NCBI GenBank assembly: GCA_016841625.1
Contig: JAENYU010000005.1
Location: 83,353 to 143,882 of the forward strand
Direction of reading: 5' to 3'
Source: Methanobacteriota archaeon
GTDB taxonomy: Archaea > Halobacteriota > Methanosarcinia > Methanosarcinales > Methanosarcinaceae
DNA length: 60,530 nucleotides
Shown here: positions 18,106 through 27,200 of the stretch, in pieces
How positions within the stretch are numbered: position 1 is the first letter of the stretch
How the letters are laid out: each line of letters starts with the position of its first letter
The notes under the pieces: model-generated
Databases searched by the model: none
The model's input: the letters and a program-made list of their open reading frames with translations, nothing else
What the model was told of the DNA's origin: nothing
Translations under genes and position numbers: made by a program

Positions 18106-19464
18106 TCATCTGAATATTGAATCTTTCACTGTATTGATACCTTCCTGAAATAATAATTTGTCACTAGAACTAAATAAAATAGCTTTCCACCATGGGTTTT
18201 TGCTGAGGTGAGAATATAGCCATAATTTAGCAACAGCATTCAAACCATAGGCGATAGTAGTGGCCATGGCTGCTCCCACAATACCTAACCTTGGGATTAG
18301 AATTATATTACAAATTATATTAACAGAAACTACCAATATTGAAGTATACAAATTTAATTCTGGTCTGCCCCGTGCAGCAATATCATTTGCCAGTATCCGT
18401 GACATACTACCGACCAGAATACCTGGAAGAAGCCATAGAAGTGCACCGACGGCTGGAGTAAATTCACTACCATATAACAGGTTAATTAGAGGCGATGCCA
18501 ATAGTGCTAAGACCAATGTGCCGACTGCTGAAACTAGCAAAACCCAACGAGCAATTAAAGGGGTGAGTTGTTGGCGTTTTTCATCGTCGTTATGCAATTC
18601 AGATAGACGTGGTAAAAGCACCGTGCTTACTGCCTGTGATAATATCCATAGTTTCTCAGCAATTTGTACAGCAATTAAATAGATCCCTGTAGCTGCTGGT
18701 GTAAGAAAGAAATTCACTAAAAAGAGATCAGCTCTGTAGTTTACAAAAGCAAGGATATTACTCAAATGTGCCTTCCAACCATATCCAAGACATTCTTTGG
18801 TATAATTTTTTAAAACATCATTTTCATGCTTTTCATTGTCTTTTTTGAGGTGAGGCTTTAAAATAATCAGTGTAGTTATCAGCCCACATAAATTACCGAT
18901 AATAAAAGATAATAAAGCTCCAAATACGCCAAGTTTTAATATCCCTACTAGAAATACCGCAAGTAGTAGCGTCATGCCAGGCGTTATCAACGAGACATAG
19001 TTATAATTTTTAAAATCCTGTAACCCTTGAAATAGACTGCTCAAGAATGCCTGAAGTAATGATAATGGAAATGCTAAAATGCCAAGCCAGAGAATAGATA
19101 GAGGTACGCCTGGAAACCAGGTATTGCTTTGAGTTTCAAGTACTAATGCAGCTATTAAAACGCCTATTATACATAAAATAAACCAAAGCCAAAGATTAGT
19201 TTTAAACGCAGAATTGAGTTTAATTTTTTTTGAAGCAATAAAGTAAACGTTAGCAGGAGACACTCCAATATTAAGAAAACTAGCAAGCATCGTTGGTAAA
19301 AGAATCCCCATTGCATATTGACCATTGCCCATTGGACCCAATGAGCGAGCCAAAAGTATAGATAGTCCTAAACCGATGACTATTCCGATCGCTTGACGGA
19401 AAAGTGTACCAAGGATGTTTTTACCTAACTTCATTAGATTTAATTTAGCAATTGTTGGCCCCAT
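18106..19464 (-). CDS. Polysaccharide/lipid-linked glycan flippase (Wzx/RfbX type)
   Basis: The 452-residue membrane protein has about 12-14 hydrophobic segments spanning its length, with an N-terminal LGLSILLARSLGPMGNGQYA pattern typical of the MOP-superfamily flippases of O-antigen and teichoic-type pathways. It would carry a lipid-linked oligosaccharide to the outer face, where AglB or a polymerase could use it. Start at 19464 overlaps the preceding nucleotidyltransferase by 20 bp; a second ATG ten codons in (MKLGKNILG) would remove most of the overlap. GC content is a little higher than in its neighbours, which may mean a separate origin for this gene. Confidence 0.9.
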   Translation of the reverse strand: MGPTIAKLNLMKLGKNILGTLFRQAIGIVIGLGLSILLARSLGPMGNGQYAMGILLPTMLASFLNIGVSPANVYFIASKKIKLNSAFKTNLWLWFILCIIGVLIAALVLETQSNTWFPGVPLSILWLGILAFPLSLLQAFLSSLFQGLQDFKNYNYVSLITPGMTLLLAVFLVGILKLGVFGALLSFIIGNLCGLITTLIILKPHLKKDNEKHENDVLKNYTKECLGYGWKAHLSNILAFVNYRADLFLVNFFLTPAATGIYLIAVQIAEKLWILSQAVSTVLLPRLSELHNDDEKRQQLTPLIARWVLLVSAVGTLVLALLASPLINLLYGSEFTPAVGALLWLLPGILVGSMSRILANDIAARGRPELNLYTSILVVSVNIICNIILIPRLGIVGAAMATTIAYGLNAVAKLWLYSHLSKNPWWKAILFSSSDKLLFQEGINTVKDSIFR

Positions 19465-20581
19465 TAAATAATCGTTCCTTTTTTATATTTGCAATCCATT
19501 GCCAGTACCCCTTATAAAATAATTGAATGATGGGATTTGAGGAATCATATGGCATCCCTAAGTATCCTCCCATTGAATAATTTATATTCTTTTCTTTCAA
19601 AAACAGGCTGTGACTATAAACAATCTTGGATCTTTTATTTAATATATTGTTATATTTGTTTGTGTTCAAAGTTAATGTAAGATCTTTTTGAAAACATTTA
19701 TCTGGAGATCCATACTGGTTTAGATGAACTGCATATTCTAAAGGTGCATAAGTAGTTATAAATGGTACAGTGTAATTCTTGATTTTTAAATTACGAATCA
19801 ATGAATAAGGTTCTGATATATTGGCAGAACAGATAATCCTTTTATTCCGGCTTTCAAAAATACATGGACCCGAAAGTATTTCCGGCCCCTCAATTCTTAT
19901 GGAACTTTCTTTGCATGCAGTTTTCATAACTTCTTTTGCAACTGCTTCTGAACGATAAAATATATTTAAAAAATAATCATTATTAAGAGGATTTCCTTTT
20001 AACCAGTTTTCTCTAAGATTCTTTATATCTTCAATAATTTTACATGAGTTTTCACTTAGTTTTATTTCCGCATATTGACAAAGATTCTGTGTGTGAACAT
20101 ATGACCATAATCTGGTCATCCATGCTCGTTTATCAATTTTACCCTGTTGTTTAGTTTTTGCATATTGTACCAACCTGCTTTCCGTAAAATCTACCAAATA
20201 TGCTAAAGAAATGTTTTTTTTCTCAAGATTTGAGAGTTCACTTACTTTTGAAGCTAACTCTACTTCGTCTGTATCTGTTAAGTTTGAAGCATATATAAGA
20301 TATTGCAAATCTCCAATCATACTTTCAGGAACGATGACTGGACCATGCAAAAATATATTCTTGTCTAAATGATTTACGGATAACTTATTTGAGTATTTCT
20401 TATTAAAATTATCTTTAACCACACATATTACATCTAAATCAGATAGACCTGGGGCTCCAATAGAGCCCATTGTCATGACACCTACAAGATCATTTACATA
20501 TTTTACTCCATCTACGTATTTTTTCAGTTCTTCTTCGTATTTTGATCTTGCAATAGAAACTGGTTCATTGAATATCATCAT
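19445..20581 (-). CDS. Polymerase-beta-type nucleotidyltransferase, second of a pair
   Basis: The 378-residue soluble protein carries the nucleotidyltransferase signature near its N-terminus: MGS (G39-S40) followed by SDLDVI (D48, D50). This matches the hG[GS]...DxD metal and NTP site of the polymerase-beta superfamily. The rest has no recognisable domain; residues ~100-200 look helical, like the substrate-binding halves of aminoglycoside-type enzymes. Start MMIFNEP at 20581 overlaps the upstream partner by 4 bp (ATGA-type coupling), and its end overlaps the flippase gene. The likely chemistry is transfer of a nucleotide, or an NMP-activated group, to a glycan or lipid, but no substrate can be named. 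Confidence 0.72.
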   Translation of the reverse strand: MMIFNEPVSIARSKYEEELKKYVDGVKYVNDLVGVMTMGSIGAPGLSDLDVICVVKDNFNKKYSNKLSVNHLDKNIFLHGPVIVPESMIGDLQYLIYASNLTDTDEVELASKVSELSNLEKKNISLAYLVDFTESRLVQYAKTKQQGKIDKRAWMTRLWSYVHTQNLCQYAEIKLSENSCKIIEDIKNLRENWLKGNPLNNDYFLNIFYRSEAVAKEVMKTACKESSIRIEGPEILSGPCIFESRNKRIICSANISEPYSLIRNLKIKNYTVPFITTYAPLEYAVHLNQYGSPDKCFQKDLTLTLNTNKYNNILNKRSKIVYSHSLFLKEKNINYSMGGYLGMPYDSSNPIIQLFYKGYWQWIANIKKERLFNGANNC

Positions 20582-21552
20582 ATTTGTAACCTATTTTCAA
20601 GTTCTTTATACAGGGGGAGAATGCCAGGCACAACGTTTTCATAGAGATCATCTTTAATATATTTATTATTATACCCCAATCGAGAAATGTATGTTAGTTT
20701 TGATGCAAATGGAAGTTTTCTGGATCCAAGAATCAATTCTCTTATCAATGATGGTGTTTTTGGCCAATTATTTCTTATTTTACTTGCTTCTTTGATCGGA
20801 TCCGCCAAGTCCCCATATTCTTTATAAAAAATATCAAATGAATCAGCTTTGTGCATCGGACAACCTACATCTGTGTAATAGAATGCTGGAATAAGCATTA
20901 AATTACTAAGATATCTTTTCATTTGATACATATTGTGCCCATGTCTAAAAAATTTTTTATGATTTAAAAGCGATTCGCATGTTATAAGGGATAGTGCTTT
21001 TGTCTCGGTTAGGGGAAAATCACAATCAAAATGTCTGAAGTTCATCTCAATTTCTTTTACTCCCCATGAGCGCCGATAAACTTCTATGGGAAGAATATCC
21101 TCAGAATAATTAGATATCAAAGAGTCCCACAGGTAAAAAGAACCATGGTGCTGCAGAGGGTCAACTGAAAGCATAAATGTAAAAAAATCCCTTTCAGACC
21201 AATTTCTAAAAGAATTCATTAGGTCCTTGTTTTGAAATATTTGTTCATCAATATATAAAGTGAGATCCAGATCGCTATAATTTGTGAATGTCATGTCACC
21301 ATAACTGCCATGTACGATCACATTTTTTAGGAAGCCTTTTTTAAATCCCTGGTCAAATAAAATTTCTAATTTGTTATACCACCATATTTTATTAATAACA
21401 GTTTGATCGATTTCAGGAACAGTTACATTTGAAGTTATTAATTTATTCTTAGTTTTTGTGGATAATGGTTCAATCTGAAAATCCGTGGATGTATTCAAAC
21501 TTTTCTCAAAAAACTTTGAAATCCGGCAATATTTTTCACGAGTAGGTGACAT
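20578..21552 (-). CDS. Polymerase-beta-type nucleotidyltransferase, first of a pair
   Basis: The 324-residue protein has the same kind of active-site motif as its downstream neighbour, here further inside: HGSYGD (G82-S83), then YSDLDLTLYID with D94 and D96. A basic N-terminal ~60 residues precede the fold. The C-terminal part includes FFRHGHNMYQMKRYL and conserved-looking cysteines. Outside the motif the two proteins show little similarity, so they are a pair of distinct enzymes and not a recent duplication. First gene of the minus-strand unit with the flippase and GT4. Start MSPTREKYC; no strong ribosome site. Function unknown; a glycan-modifying role is inferred from context. Confidence 0.72.
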   Translation of the reverse strand: MSPTREKYCRISKFFEKSLNTSTDFQIEPLSTKTKNKLITSNVTVPEIDQTVINKIWWYNKLEILFDQGFKKGFLKNVIVHGSYGDMTFTNYSDLDLTLYIDEQIFQNKDLMNSFRNWSERDFFTFMLSVDPLQHHGSFYLWDSLISNYSEDILPIEVYRRSWGVKEIEMNFRHFDCDFPLTETKALSLITCESLLNHKKFFRHGHNMYQMKRYLSNLMLIPAFYYTDVGCPMHKADSFDIFYKEYGDLADPIKEASKIRNNWPKTPSLIRELILGSRKLPFASKLTYISRLGYNNKYIKDDLYENVVPGILPLYKELENRLQI

Positions 21553-21889
21553 AGTATCAACATCAATTTATACAGATTGATTAAAATCAATATAAAAATG
21601 ATTCCATACCTTAAAGATGACAATATTCAATTAGGATTATATTAAGATTAGCACTAACGAAAGGTCGACATGTTGTTTATTCAGACATTAACTTTCATTT
21701 AATGAAAGTAAAATTGTTAACATACCCAATTGATTGCGGTGATGATATTACTATAACTTTAAGTCTTCATTCAACTCATGAAAGTATTTGTATTAATAAG
21801 GCAGATCTATCAATCATTATGTTTGATGAGTCCATCCAAATTCCTTCTTAACAATTTCACACTTGATTCTCTTAATTTTCAAAATTGAT
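21553..21889. other. Spacer upstream of the nucleotidyltransferase operon
   Basis: No convincing gene. A perfect inverted repeat ACTTTCATT/AATGAAAGT with a one-base centre lies at 21691-21709. A 49-codon open frame (21702-21851) begins inside this palindrome but has no ribosome site. The sequence is AT-rich and probably holds the promoter of the minus-strand unit. Confidence 0.5.
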
Positions 21890-23266
21890 TCAGCTCCTCC
21901 CATACACATCATCGAACCTCACAATATCCCCTTCATCCACCATCTCTCCCAGCTGCACCTCAATAATCTCCAGCGGAACTTTCCCCGGATTCGACAACCT
22001 GTGTTTTTCTCCCGCACGAATAAAGGTACTCTCTCCGGGCCTTAAAAAGAACTTTTCCCCGTTAACCTCGACACATGCCATCCCCTTCACAACTACCCAG
22101 TGCTCGCTTCTATGATAGTGCATCTGAAGACTCAACTTATGCTCAGGAAGTACAGCAATATTCTTAATCTTGTGCCCTGGCGAGCTTTCAAGCAGAGAAT
22201 AGGAACCCCAGGGCCTGTATACTTTCTGCCCTATGTACGCCCTTTCATCGTCCCTACTTTTGAGCTCGGTAACGATTTCTTTTACTTTCTGGCTACTCTC
22301 TTTGGGACAGACCAGCAGGGCATCCGGGGTATCAACAACAACAAGGTCATTTACATCTATAAGGGAAACAATCTTTCCTGTCTTTGAGTGAATTAAGTTT
22401 CCGGTAGAGTTCAAAAGGAAGGGGTCACATCTATGGACCACGTTTTCATCCTTATCCTTTTCAAACTCATCGTAAATTGCAGAGAAATTCCCGAGATCAC
22501 TCCACTTATGGTCCAGCCTGACAACCGCAACTCTATCGGATTTTTCCATAATACCGTAGTCAACGGAGATTTTTTCCACGTTTTCGTAGATCCCGGCAAT
22601 ATCCTCGAATTGCTCAAAACAGGCAAGGACTTCAGGAGCATGCATCCTGACTTCTTCAAAAAAGAGATCGGTGTCAAACAAAAACATCCCACTGTTCCAG
22701 AGACAGCCTTCTTCGATATACTTTTTTGCGGTATCCTCGTCCGGTTTTTCCCTGAACCCGGAAACACGGTAGCCGGGGCCAAGAGGTTCGGCAGGTTTAA
22801 CGTAGCCGTAGCCTGTATTCGGGGAGGTTGGCACGACTCCGAAGGTCACGAGAGAAGAGGATACCAATTCTTCTGCAGAGGAAATGGTTTGCATGGAGGC
22901 TTTATCGAGGACGTGGTCGGAGGAGAAAACCCCGACAGTGGATTTCCCGAAAATCCTTTCAATCTCCTTCATTCCGTAAAGGATAGCAGGAAGGGTGTTC
23001 TTTCCTTCGGGTTCGATCAGGATGTTTTCGGGAGGGATTTCATGACCGAGTTCCTTGATCTGCCCCATCACGAAAAACTTCTGGGCTTCATTGGTGACCA
23101 CGAAAAGTTCTTCAATTTTGGAAATTTCGAGGCAGCGGAGCACCGTGTCCTGGAAAAGGGACCTCTCGCCGAATTTGAGGAACTGTTTCGGGTACATTTC
23201 CCGGCTCAGGGGCCAGAGCCGTGTTCCCGACCCGCCTGCAAGGATGATTGACTTAATGCTTTTCAT
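21890..23266 (-). CDS. manC: Mannose-1-phosphate guanylyltransferase / mannose-6-phosphate isomerase
   Basis: The 458-residue bifunctional type II enzyme has an N-terminal pyrophosphorylase (residues 1-~290) with IILAGGSGTRLWPLSREMYPKQF, GVFSSDHV, FREKPD and WNSGMFLF. A linker leads to a C-terminal cupin isomerase (from ~345): YRPWGSYSLLE, HYHRSEHWVVVKG. It makes GDP-mannose for surface glycans, the central donor for mannose, rhamnose or fucose branches. GC content is back to genome-like, so it may be resident rather than imported. The start ATG has GAGGATATC ahead; directly upstream is the structured element at 23270. Confidence 0.95.
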   Translation of the reverse strand: MKSIKSIILAGGSGTRLWPLSREMYPKQFLKFGERSLFQDTVLRCLEISKIEELFVVTNEAQKFFVMGQIKELGHEIPPENILIEPEGKNTLPAILYGMKEIERIFGKSTVGVFSSDHVLDKASMQTISSAEELVSSSLVTFGVVPTSPNTGYGYVKPAEPLGPGYRVSGFREKPDEDTAKKYIEEGCLWNSGMFLFDTDLFFEEVRMHAPEVLACFEQFEDIAGIYENVEKISVDYGIMEKSDRVAVVRLDHKWSDLGNFSAIYDEFEKDKDENVVHRCDPFLLNSTGNLIHSKTGKIVSLIDVNDLVVVDTPDALLVCPKESSQKVKEIVTELKSRDDERAYIGQKVYRPWGSYSLLESSPGHKIKNIAVLPEHKLSLQMHYHRSEHWVVVKGMACVEVNGEKFFLRPGESTFIRAGEKHRLSNPGKVPLEIIEVQLGEMVDEGDIVRFDDVYGRS

Positions 23267-23269
23267 GAT

Positions 23270-23640
23270 ATCCTCAGCAGGATACCTACGATTTCAATCG
23301 TAGGAGGAATGCGTAAACTCCATTCCTGCTTTTTTTGAATTAGATGGAAGGGGGTTTTATCCCCCTAAAATGGAAGCTAATAAGCTCCCCACCTACCGAA
23401 GTAGGGTAATGCGTATTCGGTATTGTGGACTTCCACTTTGTGAAGTGGAAGTGTTGCAGCGAAGCCGCAACAGAGTCAATCCCGTTTTCCGGCTTCCTCT
23501 CGATCAGATATGGAAAGGTTTGTATGATGCAAGCACTGTCCCTACCTCTCAGGACTGTTTAACCGGCATCCTTAGAGCCTTAAACTGAGGCGGCATTCAA
23601 GGGTAACTATGTATTCTTTCCTATCGTTTACCGATTTTCC
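23270..23640. ncRNA. Hairpin-rich element, candidate ORF-less IS200/IS605 (HEARO/omega-RNA-like)
   Basis: No gene. Successive strong hairpins occur at 23285-23304 (CCTACGAT TTCA ATCGTAGG), about 23306-23327 (GGAATG/CATTCC), 23350-23366 (GGGGG/CCCCC), 23392-23404 (CCTAC CGAA GTAGG), 23430-23451 (CTTCCACTT TGTG AAGTGGAAG) and 23453-23471 (GTTGC/GCAAC). On the minus strand the series ends in a hairpin followed by GTATCCTGC, as in IS200/IS605 right ends. A structured RNA read on the minus strand, ending just ahead of manC, is plausible. It could be a transposon omega-RNA remnant or an unrelated ncRNA. Confidence 0.5.
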
Positions 23641-23699
23641 GTAGCTCCAAATCGGTGATCTGGTCAATCAAGGCTTACAGAAGCAAGCCTCCCTCTTTA

Positions 23700-23816
23700 C
23701 AGGCTGTCCGACAATTACTATCAATAATAATTGAATTCCTTCTTCTTCAATTTAAAGGCTTTAGATTCCTTCTTTTTTACATGTTTTTGCCCTGAAATTG
23801 AATTATCGGACAGCCT
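23700..23816. mobile_element. MITE, about 117 bp
   Basis: Inverted repeats AGGCTGTCCGACAATT (23701-23716) and the complement of AATTATCGGACAGCCT (23801-23816) match at 15 of 16 positions. Flanking CTTTA at 23695-23699 and 23817-23821 may be a 5-bp target duplication. The interior is AT-rich and has no ORF. Different in sequence from the 9153 element. Confidence 0.75.
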
Positions 23817-23874
23817 CTTTAGAGGGGGGTTATTGACCTCCTTTATGATAAGTGATTTGCAAATTGACAAACTT

Positions 23875-23960
23875 CAGCATTGAATTAAGGGTATTAAGGA
23901 CATTAAAGGTGATTAAAGGTAATTAAGGGTGATTCGGAGAATTCCAGGTGATTCGGATTA
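23875..23960. repeat. Degenerate ATTAAAGGTG-type repeats
   Basis: About seven imperfect copies of an 11-12 bp unit (ATTAAGGGT, ATTAAAGGTG, GATTCGG variants) follow one another. The remaining sequence to 24286 is AT-rich, with ATATATGATATATAG at 23995-24010 as a possible TATA element for the large surface-protein gene. No coding sequence seen. Confidence 0.65.
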
Positions 23961-24286
23961 ACTTAAGATATCTTATTAACTTCATACATTTTTTGATATA
24001 TATGATATATAGATGTCCCAGCGAATAATAGAATTATAGACATATCCTGACAATATTCTTATTTTTTGACAGTATATGGTAGAAAATTATTAAAAACCTT
24101 TGGATGGCCGCTCATATTTTTAAAAATATTCACTCAGAAGGGGCACATAAGAAACAATATGGCCCTGTTTTTCATGGGACCTGTAATTTACAAACATAAT
24201 TAAATAATTAGGCCGAAAAGTCTTAAATATTTTTACTGTAAATTGAAATTAATTTATTCTGTTTTTGAGGGGATGGGGAAGGGAGA

Positions 24287-27200
24287 ATGAACGGGAGACC
24301 TGAAAATAGCGCATCGGAAAAGAGAGTTTTGGACAGGAATAGTTCGTCCATCTTTCAGAATAACGACGCCTACATCCCTTTTGCTGTTATCGGTATTTTC
24401 ATCGTCCTTGCCGCAACCTTCACCTCCGTCTACCTCGTGAAAATGGACTCTGAAATTGCCGAGACCATCTATACCACCGAAAAAAATGACCCCAGACAGA
24501 CTGCAGTCAACCTTGCCGCGGCAGACCTTGCGCGCTGCCTTAACTATGCGGGGATGGAAGCCCTGGAATGGCAGGGGGAACACCCGGTAATCCAGCCCGA
24601 AGGGACCCAGGTTGAAAGAAAAATGGAAGACGGCTTTATGGTGCTTCCGCAAAACCAGAACCTGGAAAGGGGAGACATACTTAAGATTTCCATAACCCTG
24701 CCCTCGGACGTCTGGGGAAAAATCGAAGCCCTGTGGAAAAACAAAGACGTCGTTTTGATTGTAAAGGACTCGGCAGGAGATGAGATTAAAAACGTGAACT
24801 ATGGGCAAGCAACGGGAATTCTTCAGAAAGTATCATTTGATGAATACATGGAGATTCCTGAAACAGTAGAATCCGGCTATGCTTCAATCGAACTCTACTA
24901 CGGGAATGAAACAAAAGCCTCCGACTGGTTCCAGATAGAGGTCAGCCCCGTAAAAGATATTGCAGTCGACTGCATGAACCGCCTGCTTGCCCAGAATTAC
25001 CAGGGCAACATGCACAGTTTCAGGGAGTATGCAATCAACGTGCATCCAGATCTCAAACCCGAACAGCTCGAAATCCGCAAAGTAAATGGGACCCTTGAGC
25101 GGGAAATTAACCCTACCGACCAGACCTACACGATCTACTACACCTTCGAAATCCCAAACCTTAATTACACTCTTGTGAACCTGGAATCGGGAGAGACTTT
25201 TAACAGAAGTATGAACATCTCCACCCTGATTCCCTCCCGGGAACCTCTTCTGGAAGAACTTGTAAGGGAATACGAAAAGGAACTTGAAAACTCGGCGAGC
25301 CTGGACTCCGCCCCCCTCATAGTGCTCGGGGCAATGAACCTTAGGACCTTTGCCTATGGCCCCTGGCAGCATTACGCAAATGGCCCTCTGAACATCCTTA
25401 CCAATCCTGCCCTTGCAAGCGCTGTCAACGCGGGCACAATCTACACCCAGAAAAGAGTCTTTGATTCGGTGGACCCGCTGGCCCTGACCTACACCACCTA
25501 CTACAACGGGAAAGTACTGTATGAAGATGTTAATTCGGCTCGAGAGGTGAAAAATGAGGCAGATTCTGATTCAGATTCAAGTTCTGATTCAAGCTCTGGT
25601 TCAAGCTCGGACTCAAACTTAAATTCCAATACCTCGACCTCTTCCGCAGACCTCTACGAGAAAGATAAAGGTGTGAACCTGTCAACAACTTATGACTCCC
25701 TTTCAGAAAACAAGTCCTTTAACATTGACATCGAAGAAGGAATCGAAGAATCCTTTTCAGACGCTGATACCTCCTACGAGGAAATCGCGGAATATTCGGA
25801 AATAAAAGTTGCAGCCTCGAACTACACGGAAGGGGTTATAGACGGCTGGGTTTTCAATGACCGGGAATGGACTTCGGAAAATCCGGACCTTATCCACGAT
25901 GTCACTAACAGCGTCTACACAGCTCCTGTTCGGGGGCAGGTGATAAGGGACGGCTTTGATTCCCCTGATCCTCTTGTTTCTGCGATCATGGCAGATTTCG
26001 ACCGGAGTTCGGTTTCTTATAGTGGGCATACGGTCAGCTGGGATTCGGACTATTTTGCATCCGGAACGCATGTAGGGTCCCTGGTGCCCACCTATGCCTG
26101 GAGTGATTCGACTACTAATTCCTATTCCGAAACCGTGACCCCTGATATTGATCCTCCGAGAGGGAGGGTAGTTAGCTGGTGGATTACCACTGCATCGGTC
26201 AATTTGAAGTCCGTAGAGATAACAGATGTAAAAGTAGAACCCCACTACGATTACAGGGATGACGACAGGCTTATCGCTGAGAATAGGACAGAAGGATACC
26301 TGACAAAGGAAGTCCACATTTTTGATTGGGGTATCCGCTATGATATCTCCTACAAAATAAAGACAGGTTGGATAATTGACTACAAATACGGATACAGATA
26401 TGTCTGGCATACTGTAACCCACAGTGCGGACGGAACCAACACCATAAAGGCACATTACGGCACAAGTAGCGGTTCAGCTTCCGAGACAACAGATAAAACC
26501 AACCCAGAATCCCTTTCCCATACCGAAATAGAATCCGAGAACCTGACTATCATCTTCCACAAACTCCTGCCGACCGGCGGCTACACCGGCCTTTCCACTT
26601 ACACGGACCCGACGGAAAGGGAATACAGGGAAACAACCGTTGCCATAGAAGATGCTGAAAGGTTTGACCCCTGCTGCTCGGATGCCGCCGACAAATACCG
26701 GGCTGAACATGTGGACCTCAGGGCAATAGAACGTGATTTCTGGATTTATCCCAACGAACGCTTCATGCCGCAGCACGCCGTTTCCTGTGACATCCCACCG
26801 TGGCTCCACAAGCTGATGGCAGAAGAAGTGCTTGCGATGCTTGACTCAATCGAACAGGACAATCCCACCTTCAGCTACTCCCTTCTCGACAACCCCGGGC
26901 AGGATCCGACCGACTTGCAGGTCGAAACCGCCGAAAAGCTCATTTTGGATCTGGAATCGAAACGGGAAACCTACGTGGATAAGAGCCAGCATCTCACTGC
27001 TTCAGGCTCGATGTATACTTCCAGCGATTCTGCTCGCTACATCGCAAGAAACGAAGCCTACAACAAACTCATAAAAGATATCGAAGACAAAAACGAAAAG
27101 CTCGACGATGAACTTGACTCCTATGTCATCGATATGCTCGAGAAAAAAGGTCTGGATACCAGCATGCTGGACAGCGTAACTTCAGGCCCCCTTACCCTTT

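Noticed and set aside
21702-21851. 49-codon open frame on the + strand
   Set aside because: It begins inside a palindrome, has no ribosome site and no recognisable similarity; kept only as a spacer note.
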